A DNA stretch of 64,000 nt from Microstegium vimineum (taxonomy: Eukaryota > Streptophyta > Magnoliopsida > Poales > Poaceae): assembly GCA_022036555.1 (NCBI GenBank), contig CM039129.1:43117827-43181826 (forward strand). The letters run 5' to 3'. Below are positions 46,162 to 57,692 of the stretch, piece after piece (position 1 is the stretch's first letter; each line of letters starts with the position of its first letter). Position numbers and translations under genes: made by a program. Under the pieces are notes generated by a model. It worked only from the letters and a program-made list of their open reading frames with translations, had not been told where the DNA came from and did not search any database.

Positions 46162-47553
46162 TCATGCGGATCCCCTTTCTTGTTGTCTTTTTGAAGCCGG
46201 GGGGTTGAAGTGCTTTTTAAGCATGCGACAGTCTTCGAGACGGTGGTTGGCCGGTCCCATATGATAGGGGCAGGGCTCCTTCAGCATCTTGTCGAAGACG
46301 CCCCCGTCGGGAGGGGGCCCTCGAGGCTTCTTCTTGTCCACCGCAGCAACAAGATCGTCGGGCTCGACGTCGGGCTCGGCGTTGCGTCGACCACGCTGGT
46401 TCTTCTTTTTCTTCTTCTTTCCGCTGTTGCCGTTGTTGTTCCTTTTGGGCCCATTGTTCTTCTTGGGCCCGTTGTCCGAGCCCCCGAGCTCGTCCGCCTT
46501 GCCCTTCCCCTTGTCTGGAGGTATCTGGAAGAACGTGCCAATGGCTTCCTCGCCGGCTGCGTAGTTAGCGATGATGTCCATGAGCTCATTGGCGGTCTTG
46601 GGGGTGTTCCGTCCTAGCTCCCGCACCAACTCCTTGCAGGTCATTTCGGCGATGAACGCCGTAATGACGTCGTGGTCGGAGATGTGGGTTAGCGCGGTAC
46701 GCTGCCTCGAGAACCGACTGGTGAAGGCGCGGAGGGTCTCCCCTGGCTTCTGCTTGCAGCTGCGGAGATCCCAGGAGTTGCCTGGCCGCTCGTAGGTGCC
46801 TTTGAAGTTTCCCTCGAAGATCCTGACCAGGCCGGGCCAGTCTTGGATCAAATCTGGGGGTAGCTCCTCGAGCCATCTACGAGCGGTGTCGGAGAGGAAG
46901 AGTGGGAGTTGCCGAATGATGACGTGGTCATTGTCGGCTCCTCCTAGCTAACACGCCAGCCTGAAATCGGCAAGCCAGAGCTCTGGCTTGGTTTCGCCAT
47001 TGTACTTGACCAGGCTGGTGGGTGGACGGAAGCGGATAGGCAAGGCTGTTCGCCGGATGGTTCTGCCGAAGACTCGGGGCCCTGGTGGGTCCGGAGATCG
47101 ACATCGATCTTCGTCGCTGTCGTAGCGCCCACCTCGATGAGCGCTGTAACCTCGAGCCTCGGCGTCGCCGTGCCGGCGTTGATTGTTCTCCCGTGGTGGT
47201 CGATCGTCGACGATGCGTTCTCGAACTGGTCGTCGCTCTACTTGGCCTTGGGGCGCTTTGTCCTGGTGGACGAATACCTCTCGATTTTGTCGAAGGGGTA
47301 CTTCCCGACGCTCGGAGGCAGCTCCTCGGCGCCTTGAGGCCGAGCTCTCCGCCTGCTGCACGGCTGCAGTTTGGAGAAGCCCCTGAATTTCATTCCTGAT
47401 GCGTCGCACTTGGGGTGTCGATGGCGCCGGCATATCGCGAAGCAGCATTGCGGCCACAACGACATTTTGGCTGGCGCGGTTGTAGACTCGGGGTTCATTT
47501 GCCCCCTCCTCGACGATTTGCCGATGGACTTCCCAGGCCCGCTCGCGAGCCAC
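46162..47553 (-). pseudogene. Tat gypsy gag
   Basis: The single frame has one TAG at 46948-46950, between FRLAC and LGGADND. It holds the gag core: FRPPTSLVKYNGETKPELW, RWLEELPPDLIQDW, FKGTYERPG, SCKQKPGETLRAFTSRF. A Lys/Asn-rich stretch and a degenerate zinc-knuckle-like CPYHMGPANHRLEDC follow. It is the structural protein that packages element RNA. An Arg-rich N-terminal linker (47553-47000) precedes the core. Confidence 0.82.
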
Positions 47554-47607
47554 TCCACCCTGTGGGCGCCCGCGATCTCGCTCGAGGGCGTGCTCGAGCT
47601 GCTGAAG

Positions 47608-48150
47608 TCATAGGCGCTCCTCCTCGAGCTTGCCGAGCAGCTCTCGGACTTGCGTGATCTGGACGTCCGGAGGTGGATCGGCTTTGTCAAGATTCGGGGG
47701 GTCGGCGTCTCGTGCTGGTGTGGCATTTCCCCCTCCTCCTTCATCTGTGGTCGCGGCGTCGTTGACGTCGTCCTGGGGGTCAGCCTGACCATCGAGGTGG
47801 AAGCATTCCCGGGTGGGATCGTAATCCTCATCGGGGGAGTCCGAGTCGGGGTCGTCGTGGTAGAAGTGGGGGAAAGATCCCCTGTGCTCCTCCGCCAGGC
47901 ATCGCCGCAACATGCCCCAGGTCGGGGCTCGTCTTGGCTCCGGGCGCTCATCCGGTGGAGGGGTGGTGACGTGGTTGATCGTCGCACGCGGCGGGGTCCC
48001 TGGAGACCCGCAACGTGTCTGTGTCTGCAAACCTGCGAGGGCAGAACAGAGTCTTGCGCTGTTGTAGAGCCCGTGTGGGAACGGGTTATGCGGTGGTGGC
48101 GGGGTCGAGTGCGTCGGAGAGGCCACGGGGACTGGCAGAGCCAAAGTCAT
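47608..48150 (-). other. Leader ORF before gag, uncertain
   Basis: A 180-codon Pro/Thr/Asp-rich frame lies between the primer-binding site and gag. It may be the N-terminal part of gag in another frame or non-coding leader. No domain was recognised. Confidence 0.35.
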
Positions 48151-48518
48151 GCTCAGAGAGGTGCCCCCCCGACCCGCAAGTATGGGTCAAACAGACTCCC
48201 GAGGGGAGGGACTGTGTTGCCAGCTGAGGCCGGGGAAATGGCATCCGGCGTCTCGGAATCCGTACGGTGACGAGTGCGTCGGAGTCGCTCGCGCCTTCTC
48301 CTGATCGTAGGCCAAAGGCGCAAGCGGAGAGACCATCGCCTGATCCTCCTTGGCCCCGGCGTACCGGAGTTGCTGCTGTCCATGCCACGAACTGAGAGTA
48401 GGATCACGTAGTGGCCCTGGCCTGTGGATATGAACCAGATGATGGTGGCGAATGGAAGTGATGGGATCGTGGAATCCATCTGAGAGAGTAGTTCGGAGTT
48501 GATCGACACGCAAAGCCC

Positions 48519-48537
48519 CCCTACCTGGCGCGCCAAC
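48519..48537 (-). other. Primer-binding site of the Tat element
   Basis: Directly inside the LTR the minus strand reads GTTGGCGCGCCAGGTAGGG. TGGCGCGCCAGGTAGGGG is a primer-binding sequence seen in Tat-type elements (recalled). It marks 48538 as the inner LTR edge and fixes the orientation. Confidence 0.75.
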
Positions 48538-49852
48538 TGTTGGTGTTATGACCCGGGGGTCAAGTCCACCGGCTAGTAAATTTGTATATTGAGTGCTCCC
48601 TCTCCCAGATGTGATGCAAGAAGGACACAAGATTTATCCTGGTTCGGGCAAAGAAGGCCCTACGTCCAGCAGGGGAGGATGACTTGTATTATCTTGCACC
48701 GAAGTGCTCGTACAGGGGGGGGGGGGTACAAGCTGGTTTACACAGGGTTGCTCAGAGTGAGCTGAGGCCTAAGGCTAGCAAGGCTATCCTAGGCGGTCGG
48801 TTGGTTGCTCGAGGGGTCGATCAAGCAACGGGGTGTGTGGAGTGTAAGGATCGGAGGTGGGATTCAGCGAGAGTTGTCGTCAGAAAAAAGTCCCTTTCTT
48901 CTATCTCGGCGTCCCCTTTTATAGACCAAGGGGAGGCCCGAGGGTACAGGGTCCTAAACTGTTGTAGCATGGGAGGCATGTCCGCGGCATAGTGTTGGCG
49001 AAGGGACGTCGATCACTGTGGCGGCGTGGCCTTCCCGTCCTTCCGGCGCTCCGGGGCAGGGTGACAGAAGACTAGACGTCGCGGCACGTCGCGGCGCAGC
49101 AGGGTCGTCCTTCCGTAGGCGGGCGCGAGTCCCACAGTTGAAGCGGGACGGGGCGGATGGGACGGGGCCCATACCGGAGTTGTTGGAGGTAGGGGTCAAG
49201 CCCCCCGGTCGAGGGGAGGGGTCGAGACCCGCGTGGCCTTGTCACATCCCCGAAGGCGTCGTCGAGGGCTGTCCTGTTCACGTCTCGAGGGGTGCCTCTG
49301 GAGTCCGTACTCGCGACGTGGTTACAGCGGCAGCACTGTTGACGGAGATCCAGGACATGGCGGCAAGTTGATGGTTTTGACTGCGGTCCTGGGCGCCCAT
49401 GGCGTTAGGCGGATTCCCTTTAACCCATACCGGGAGCAGTTGGGCTGATCGAGCTTCCCGTCCGGGGGTCGTTCGTTCGACTCATTTCCATCAGTTAGAG
49501 TAGAGGTGGAGTCGGAGAGGTCGAGGTAGAGGCGGAGGGGTCGTTCGTTCGACCCCTGGTCCGTCATTCGGCGTCGAGGTAGAGGCGGAGGGGTCGTTCA
49601 TTCGACCCCTGGTCCGTCATTCGGCGTCGAGGTAGAGGCGGAGGGGTCGTTCGTTCGACCCCTGGTCCGTCATTCTTTCCAGAAGCGGGCCGGCCCACAT
49701 CTGGTCGCTATCGCCGGTGCAGGGGGCCTTCGTGTGGTGGGCCCTTCTTTGCTGACTTGGGCGGTTGGTTGGCCCCTGTCTTAAAAATGTTTTCTATGTT
49801 AAGCGTTAAATTATCGAAGGGTTTAGGGTACCCCTTACCTTTGTACCCGACA
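48538..49852 (-). mobile_element. 5' LTR of the Tat element
   Basis: On the plus strand it runs TGTTGGTGTTATGACCCGG...GTACCCGACA, 1315 bp. The inner edge is set by the primer site. The outer edge is set by the ACA terminus; no partner LTR exists in the window to confirm it. A TTTTATAGACC (48917-48927) is the reverse complement of a possible TATA region. Confidence 0.7.
49521..49679. repeat. Three tandem 53-bp units in the Tat LTR
   Basis: Units start at 49521, 49574 and 49627. Each contains TCGAGGTAGAGGCGGAGGGG and TCGTTCGTTCGACCCCTGG, with one base change in the second. Each unit holds the palindrome GGGGTCGTTCG/CGAACGACCCC in part. Confidence 0.9.
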
Positions 49853-50364
49853 CTGCGAATGCACAGGTTCGTGTGGAGACCGTGTCACTGAATAAATGGT
49901 CAAGGTATATTAAACGGTCATATCTGCAAGGGCATGTATATATGCTATGAATATACATATGTTATATTTCAATAAATAAATGGTCAAAGTTAAGTTTTGA
50001 AGACTGTGTCACTATCCAAAACAACATTTAATACAAGTACAAAGTAATATGGTGGGAGTAGAGAGAGATTATAATGAATGAGGGGCAAGTGAGTCATCCC
50101 CCTCCCCCTCCCCCTCTCTCCCTTTTATAGGGGTGGTGGGAGATAAGGTTTTAATTATTTTTCCTGGTGGGGTTCATTTTTACAAAAAAATCATTACAGA
50201 CTATAAATGGGCCCTATTGTTTTGCAACTGGCCCCTTAGGCTATGTAACGAGGATATGAACACAATACCAGGCATTGCCAACCTATAATACGCCCCAATA
50301 GTAGCCACTCAACTATTTAGTTTTGATTGAAAGTACAAGACACAATAGCTAAATACAACTCAGT
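49853..50364. other. Spacer, no gene seen
   Basis: AT-rich with a duplicated phrase (GTGTCACTGAATAAATGGTC and AATAAATGGTCAAAGTTAAG) and a CCCCCTCCCCCTCCC run. It may be part of another decayed repeat. No coding sign. Confidence 0.4.
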
Positions 50365-52122
50365 GTGACTGAAAGGACCTTGATGTCGCCTAGGAGGACT
50401 AGAGGGGGGGGGTGTAATAGGCCTACAAAAATTTATCTCAAACAAGTATTAGCACTGAGGGCAACACTGCCTCCCTTTGAGGGCATCAGTGCCGACCTAT
50501 GACCGTAGGTCCAATTCAGCCCAAACTGTGGGAACGAGACCTTGAGATGCTCAATAGTAACCCTACAAAAATTCAGCTTGAGACTCCAAAAGAATGGAGG
50601 GCGGCACTGCCGTCCTTCAAATATAACTCGGATCGAGCTCAGATTTCGCTGGGACAAACTAGATACCAAAAGTAGCACAAAGCCACAGTATCAAGGTAAA
50701 GTCCATCTCAAAGACTGGATACCACAGAAATCACTTTCTAGCTCCAATCGAAACCTCAAACCCTAGCAATGTCTATGCAAGATATACTTGAATGTAAACA
50801 ACATACAAGACACAAGGATTTATTCCGTGGTTCAGCTCGCCACCAAGGCTTAACTGTGTCCACGTTGTTGAGGTTCGCCACACAAGGCTAAGGCTCTCCA
50901 CACAAGGCTTGCCCTTCCCTCGTTCTCAAATCAAGAGAGTGAACTCTTGATGTGAGGGGTGATTTCTTAGCTGCAAGAGGGTCTTACAAACTGATCCCGC
51001 TGCTCACCACAAGCACGAGAGCTCGTCAGGCGACGCCTAGCCGTCTAGGAGGCTTCACCTCCAAGAGTAACAAATACACAATGAAGATTGATGAAACCCA
51101 ACAAGTGTTCAATGTTTGGTCAGCTCTAATCTGCTCTCTAGCTCTCAATCACACAACCCCAACACTTAATCAATCACTAAACACTTCAATCTCACAAAAA
51201 TAGGGTTGGGGAGAGCTCTCAAGTGGCTTTTGAAGGATTGGGAAGGTTCTGAACATCAGCAGCCTCATTAGGAGGCGTGGGATGGGTATATATACCCACC
51301 TCACTCAATCCAACCGTTAGAATTCGAAAACTAGCCGTTGTGGCTATTCGAGGGCGGCACTGCCGCCCTTCCAGAGACAGCAAAAGTCACCCCACCGAAA
51401 CAACCATAACTTTTGACTCAGAACTCCGTTTTTAGTGATCTTGGACATTTCGGAAAGCTTGTTTCAAGGGCTATCCAACCCAACAAAGAACAAGTCCAAG
51501 ATCAACAAGTGCAGGTGCATTTCTAAGGTTTTCTCTCATGTTAGCACTTGGGTTTGGTTAGTTTGAGCACTTGAGACTTGTCTATCATTCGTATTGCATC
51601 CCCCTTGATAGTACGGTATACCTATACTCAAGATCAATGGAAAGTAACTATTTTAACCACTTGAGTTCTCAATGTCTTCATATGCCATTTCTTCTCAATA
51701 TTGCTTCATAAGGGCTACAATCAACTTTGTCTCTTCTCTTGAGCAAACATAGCTTGAGCATGTGACTTGAACCATTTCCATACATGTTAGTTTACCTCAT
51801 GGCTTCAAGTCACTTCCACTAATAATTTGATCCTCAACACAATATGACTCCTCATAGCTCGATTAGTACTTTGACTCAATGCAAGTACTCTCTTCTTCAC
51901 CTTAGCCATAGTACATCGGTCTCCTTGACCTTCACCTTTGCTTAGTACCTCGAAGCCCTTTCCTTGCTATCTTCACCTTATCAAGCCATACTCAAGTCAC
52001 ACCATATCAAGCATCCATTGAATAGCCATTTCTTCACTATTGTGATCCTTGCTTGAATATCTTCTAGATATAAATGTTGAGATCAATCAAGCTTCAGTTT
52101 GACTCACATAGAGACATATATG

Positions 52123-53297
52123 TGTTGACACAAAAAGTGTTAGGATTTGCGAACACCTCGGGCTATTACCTGAATTCGATATCCAAAGGTGTGCCAGTCG
52201 ATTTGACCAGTTAATCGATAAGGACGATAACTAGAACAAGATCTGAACGAGACAACGGCGATACGCCCGGATGCCAAGACTCAGACTTGATCAAGATAAC
52301 TAGAGCAAAGCTGAACGAGACAACAGCGATGCGCCTGGATGTCAAGGCTCAGATTACTCTCACGCGGAACTTGCAAGGGTTTGACGGAGATCAAGGAGAT
52401 GCAGCCCGTCGAAAGCTTGAAGAACTCGTAGATAAACTAGTTCTAATGCAATAAAAGGGTAAATTGTTGTAAAAGTAAATAAGAGTAATAGATTTGTTTT
52501 CATATATGATTGATATATCTTTTTTTGTAGCCCTTGGGCACATATTTATACTCCCGTATGGGGAGTTGTACATGGATACGACTCATACCTTCCTAAACAA
52601 ACATTCTATTCTTAGAGAAATAACTGACTCGCGCAGGAGTCGGACCCAAATAATAATAATCTTTTCCTAAACAGACTCTTTTATTATTAAGGAAATAAAA
52701 CGACACCTACAAGAGTCGGACTCAAACTCCTATCACAATACTGGTATAATAACACCAGTTTCCTTATCTATCTTCTTCGACGAAACCTTCCATCGGCAGA
52801 TTTCTCCCAATCGACAACCTTCTCCTACTGCCACCGGCAGCTCTCTGCTGACGCCAGCCACGTCATCCTACTTCCATCGGCAGCATCTACCATTCATCGG
52901 CAGCTTTCCTTCTTCATTGGCAATATTCCCTCTATCAGCAACAACCTTTGGCTCTCATCGGCAATGCTTCCTTGCCTTCATCGGCAACGTCTTGCCTCCA
53001 TCAGCAATATTGCTGTCTTCATCACATCAGTAATGAGCTTCAGTTATCATCGACAATGTTCTTTATGCCTTCATCGGCAACATCCTCTCTACTCTCATCG
53101 GCCATCTCTTTGCCTTCATCAACAGTGTCTTCCTGCCTCCATCGGCAACAAGTCCCTGTCTTCATCAGCAACATTCTTGCCTTTATCGGCAATCTGACCG
53201 GTAATATTCCGATGCCGATAAGGAACAGCAACTACCCTTTTGCCGATCGGCACAATCCTTAGATCATATTGACACGTGCCAAAAAATGGTGTCAACA
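52123..53297. mobile_element. Solo LTR D (gypsy-type) nested in LTR C
   Basis: It starts TGTTGACACAAAAAGTGTTA and ends AAAAAATGGTGTCAACA, with 9-bp perfect inverted ends TGTTGACAC/GTGTCAACA. It is flanked by ATATG at 52118-52122 and 53298-53302. It is 1175 bp with no coding domain. Confidence 0.92.
52780..53210 (+). repeat. CATCGGCAA short-repeat array in LTR D
   Basis: About 20 imperfect copies of a 10-15-mer near TTCATCGGCAACATT (with variants ATCAGCAA and CATCGACAA) lie in the right half of the LTR. Confidence 0.8.
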
Positions 53298-53730
53298 ATA
53301 TGGATCAATATCAATATGGTCAAGCCAATTCACTATTCCTTATATCCTCTCCATTTTGGCTTGACACTCAACACTTCTTGTTCATGTAAAGCAACCCATT
53401 GTAGAGACCAATCCAAAATCATCAACTCATGTCTCATTTGCCATTTGTCAAGTATGATTGCTTTCACATGATACTATGATATCCCACAACATAGAGGCCA
53501 TTTCATTGATTCCATTTGCATTGTTGTATTTTGCTTGAACTAGATTATTCCCATAATATTCCAATACAACAATACACAATTTGACCTTCATTTCAACACT
53601 ATGTGGAATACCATCAAGTTTTCTTTTCTTGTTGAACCTTTGATACACTTAGCAAACTTGTTAGACCTTTAATTGTGTTGTCACTCAATTCACCAAAACC
53701 CACTAATGGGCTAGATGCACTTTCAGTGAC

Positions 53731-54819
53731 CTAGCAACGACAACTCAAACTTAGCACACAACTTTCGTCTACACATAGATAGTCTAGGGACTACTTTGCC
53801 TCTTGCTAGTGTTTGACTTGTCTTTGGTGGTAACCTTGGCTTGAACCTCCATGACTTAGCATTTGGTGTCTTGCTCCTTCGTATGGCCTTGAGCCCCTAT
53901 GCCTTCTTTTCATAATTGAGCCTCTACCGAAGACAATGAGGTAGTCAAGGTAGATAATGTATTGAGGTAATTGTAGATGATCACAACATGTCTTCAAACT
54001 TTCACTCACATGCACTAGGCAAGTCTTTTACCTTTGAGTGGATTACTTGTCCAATGTGCTCCTTGCAACCCCTCTTGGCCGCCTCTTGTGAGAAATTTCT
54101 TTCACTTGCTTGAATTAAACATTGTAGGCATGGTAGAACATGCAAATGTCGTGTATGGGGGTACCCCCAATCCAATTGGCGGCAAAGGCGAAGTCGATGA
54201 TGTCGATGGGGATTCGTCTGCTCCAAAAATGTTGGTGAAGACAAAGTTGATGACATCAAATTTGGTGGCGAAGCCCCTCGTAGAAGTGGCGGCGAAAGAT
54301 GTGTTGTTCACCTAGAAATAATTGGCAAACACATTGTTGATGAAGTTGAAGTCAATGGCAAAGCCTCTCGTTGAAAGTTGATGAAAGCGTTGTTGATGAT
54401 GTCGAAGTTGGTGCCAAAGCCGCTGGCCATAACTCGACTAAAGTTTTGAAAAATGTGTCATCAAAGTTTCGATAGCGAAACGTCGAGCATGATGTGTAAT
54501 TATTGGAGAATGGGATCTAGTGCTTCGATGCTAATATGATCTCTTTGGTGTCGTACCCAGTTGTCTTTTATGGGGGGAATGGGTGACATACAGGGAGGAG
54601 ACTTGGCGTTGGCGCCAACCCTCAATGCAGAACGGTGAGGTCACTTGGGCAGTAAGCAGCTAAAGCAAGTGAACAGCCGAGTCATGCACCTGCCCCAGTG
54701 GGCGGATGCATCAAGTGACGTAGGTTCCCTGCTTAAGACTAGCAGGCTTTGGAGGCAAGCCTATTTAGGCCCACAGATAAGTTACGCATGGGTCGGAAAG
54801 CTAGAATTATTTTCGCGAG
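53731..54819. other. Degenerate repeat-rich spacer, no gene seen
   Basis: Between about 54190 and 54420 a unit like GATGATGTCGAAGTTGGTGC...AAAGCCTCTCGTTGAAG recurs loosely three or four times. The 93-codon frame over it reflects the repeat. No domain was recognised. Confidence 0.4.
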
Positions 54820-55682
54820 TAAAAGTCCAATTTTCCTCCCTCAACTTTGGCCCGCGTTCGTTTTTCCTCCCTAAACTATGAAACCAGAAATCTTTCCTCC
54901 TTCAACTCTGGAAATCGTTTGTTTTACCTCCATGAGTGGTTTTGGACATTGATTTTGTTTTTTGTCTTATTTATTTATTTATTTATTTATTTTGACTGAA
55001 TCTTTGAAAAAACATAGTAAATCACAAAAAAATCATAAAATAGAAAATCCAATTTTGTTAGACTCTACATGAGTAGATCTATATAGTGAATATATAATAT
55101 GATATGTTTTAGTATAAAGTTTTTATTATATCTTTAAATCTATAATTTTCTATAATTAATTTTAAAACTATGTACTGAAGTATACCATATTATATGGTCA
55201 TTGTATAAATCTACTCATATGGAGTTCAACAAAATTCGATTTTCTATTTTATGATTTTTGTATGATTTAATACAATTTTCCAAAGATTTATTCGAAATAA
55301 AAAAAACAAAAAGACAAAACCACTGTTCAAAACCACTTAGGGAGGTAAACAAACGATTTTCAGAGTTGAAGGTGGAAAGATTTTTGGTTTCATAGTTAAG
55401 GGAGGAAAAACAAATGTAGGCCAAAGTTCAGGGAGGAAAAATGAAGGACCGAGAACGGCGACCAGAGGGGGGGTGAATGGGAGCCTCAAATTTCTCTCGT
55501 AATATTCGGGCCACTCTTCCCAAAAACCATTGCGAGCGGGGATTCAGACGAAATCAAAGAAATGAGAGTTCACCGGCAGTGGAGGAAAACTCACCGGAAA
55601 CCCCAAAGACCAAGTTCTCAACCTCTATGGAAAAGAGGCAAGAACCTAGGCAAAACGAGCGAAAACAGCAAACTGACAGAGG

Positions 55683-56130
55683 CTCCGGACCAGTTCAGAC
55701 TGGACTACCGGACCAATGACGAGTGGTCCGGTGGCTGGTCCGACGCTCTCACCAGCCGAGACCAAAATGAGCAGGGAGCACCCGACCTCCGGACGACCTG
55801 CTCTGGACTAGTCTGATGCCACCTCCGGACCAAGGAGAGTGGTCCGGTGCTCACCCTTCCCACTGCCAAAAACGAACAGTAAGTACCCGACCTCCGGACC
55901 AGACCGTCGGATGGCACCGTCGGACTATGCACTCTGGTCCGACGCGTGGTTGACTCCCTCAGCAGAACCACCGGACCACTTGTCAATGGTCCGGAGCTCA
56001 AAAGCTGAGTAGTCTGGAGCTAGGTCCGATGCCCTTCGCTGCTTGACACAGCTGAGGTCAAGACCACCGGACCACTTGCTATGGCCCGGAGCTAGGGGAA
56101 AGTCGTCCGGAGCCTAGTCCGACGCTCACG
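55683..56130. repeat. CCGGACCA/TGGTCCG array in LTR B
   Basis: Many copies of CCGGACCA, TGGTCCGGAGC and TGGTCCGACGC occur in both orientations. They occupy the place where sister LTR A has GCGTCCG repeats. Confidence 0.75.
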
Positions 56131-57349
56131 AGCAGAAAGTTGTTCTTCGCGAAAATGGATTTCTCTCCGCCAAATCTTCCCAAAACTCAACCAAATGATC
56201 ACCAACTGCAACCAAACTTTGTAGGCATGATCCTAGTGCAGTTGGGGAGCTATCCCGAAGAAATCGTCGCTCAATTTGGCTTAGATCAAAGGGAGGAGAA
56301 GAGATTTGGGGAAAAGCTTAAGAACGAAGAACACCGCAAAGAAATCGCCTGATCTGTGTGCTCACAAGGTTTTAGGATAAATCCTTCAGTGCAAAGATGC
56401 TCCTTGCAAGCACGGACAACTTGGTTCAAATGGATTTAGCAAAGCTACTCCCAACAAAGAGAAATCATCTCGGGAAAAAGAGAGAGAAAAAAGCAAAACG
56501 CGAAGAACATAAGCAAAACGGGGACACAATCACGAAATCGAAGCCACCATGGCTTACGGAGGTTACGGCCTCTGATTCCTCACAACAAACTCAAGTTCTT
56601 ACAGAGGTTGGTGAAATCAACCTAGGGATCTCATGAACTAGAGAGAGGGTAGAGAGAGAGAGAGTTGGGGGCAAATGATTAGGGTTCAAGAGATAGGATG
56701 AGGGTACCCCTTCATCCTCTATTTATCAGGGCTTTGGCTATTTCCCAAAGACCCCCTAGATACATGATCGAATTACCTAGCCCTAAGACATTGTAATCCA
56801 AGTCGATAACTCTCAGCCACTCGTTTGAATGGACGGCCCCGCTTCCTGCCAGGAGTTGCCGTCGCCTCGACGCAACCTCCAGGATTTCGCCACGTGCCAT
56901 CCCCGCTTCCTCGGAAGCTCCGCCCGGGTTTTGAAGCTCAAACCCGCGAAACCCTCCACCGGTAGCTTTCGGCTCAACTACCAAACCCCGAGTTTTTAGG
57001 CCCAAACTCGGAAACCGTCCTCCGATGGTTTTGAGGCCCAAACCGCTCGACTCGTGTCGCCTCGTCCTCGCCCGGCCCAGCTCCGAGTCCCCTGAGCCTC
57101 CTTCTCGACTTGCTCGCTGACCGTCTTGACTTGGCCAACACGGTCTACCTCCATGTCTTGTCGCGCTCGCCGGTGCCAAGTACTAGCCACCACAGCTAGT
57201 CCGCCGGCGCCCATGGTCCCTTAGTCCGAGCCCCGCTTCCGCACTTCACCGCTCTCAGTCCATCGGCACGGCAAGTCTCTACTCGACCTTCTCCACTGAA
57301 AGGATCAAGATGCCCAAGAGGGGGGGTGAATTGGGCTTGTTTTAAATTT

Positions 57350-57640
57350 CTAAAGCAAATATGAAAACCTATCAAATAAGGGCGGAATGTTCTTTGCCTT
57401 AGCATTGTTCTTTGCCTTAGCATTGTTCTTTGCCTTACCGTTTTCTCCACTGAAAAGAATGTTCTTTGCCTTAGCATTGTTCTTCTCAAAGTAGGGATCC
57501 TCGGCGAACACCGATCCGCCCTGGGTGGCTGCTTTGTGAACGCCGACGTCCATGGCCTCAAGGTAGGCCTCCATCCGTACTTTCCAATAAGGAAAGTCAT
57601 CCCCATTGAACATGGGTGGCGGTCCATCCCCATGGGACAT
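57350..57640 (-). pseudogene. Copia gag N-terminus (DUF4219/UBN2 type), truncated
   Basis: A 96-codon frame begins 39 nt inside the primer-binding site with MSHGDGPPPMFNGDDFPYWK and VRMEAYLEAMD, the start of gag in many copia elements (DUF4219/UBN2 families, recalled). After SVFAEDPYFEKN it runs into an AKAKNN-type repeat from tandem TTCTTTGCCTTAGCATTG units (57389-57480) and then into the LTR remnant, so no functional gag is made. Confidence 0.75.
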
Positions 57641-57678
57641 CTTGCTCTAGGCGGTGAAGCCTAATTTAGAGCAACCTT

Positions 57679-57690
57679 GCTCTGATACCA
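57679..57690 (-). other. Copia primer-binding site
   Basis: The minus strand reads TGGTATCAGAGC, the standard copia primer-binding site complementary to initiator methionine tRNA, two bases inside the LTR edge at 57693. It shows that the LTR at 57693-59363 is the 5' LTR in minus orientation. Confidence 0.92.
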
Positions 57691-57692
57691 AT

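Larger units (their letters stand above)
36957..49852 (-). mobile_element. Tat-clade Ty3/gypsy retrotransposon, 3' truncated, with an opposite-strand gene
   Basis: On the minus strand the order is LTR (49852-48538), primer site, gag (47553-46162), protease (45891-45331), reverse transcriptase (45324-44209), RNase H (about 44240-43517) and integrase (43380-42094). After the integrase come about 4.7 kb carrying a spliced gene on the plus strand. Tat elements such as Grande are known for such a long 3' region with antisense ORFs. I found no second LTR: the left side runs into a truncated LINE near 36957. Several stops and frameshifts inactivate pol. Confidence 0.85.
50370..53725 (-). mobile_element. 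Solo LTR C (copia-type), containing a nested LTR
   Basis: It starts TGAAAGGACCTTGATGTCGC and ends GCTAGATGCACTTTCA, giving TGAAAG/CTTTCA ends, flanked by GTGAC at 50365-50369 and 53726-53730. The start resembles LTRs A and B and the 57693 LTR, including the run of G's before GTGTAAT/GTGAAT. It contains near-palindromic GGGCGGCACTGCCGCCC (51352-51368) and relatives at about 50608. Excluding the inserted LTR D, it is about 2.2 kb. Confidence 0.88.

Noticed and set aside
52780..53210. CATCGGCAA array considered as a CRISPR-like repeat-spacer array
   Set aside because: Units are short, imperfect and without regular unique spacers, and they lie in a plant LTR. It is a minisatellite.
54034..54315. 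93-codon open frame as a small gene
   Set aside because: It runs over a loose 60-70-bp repeat and has no recognisable domain or promoter.
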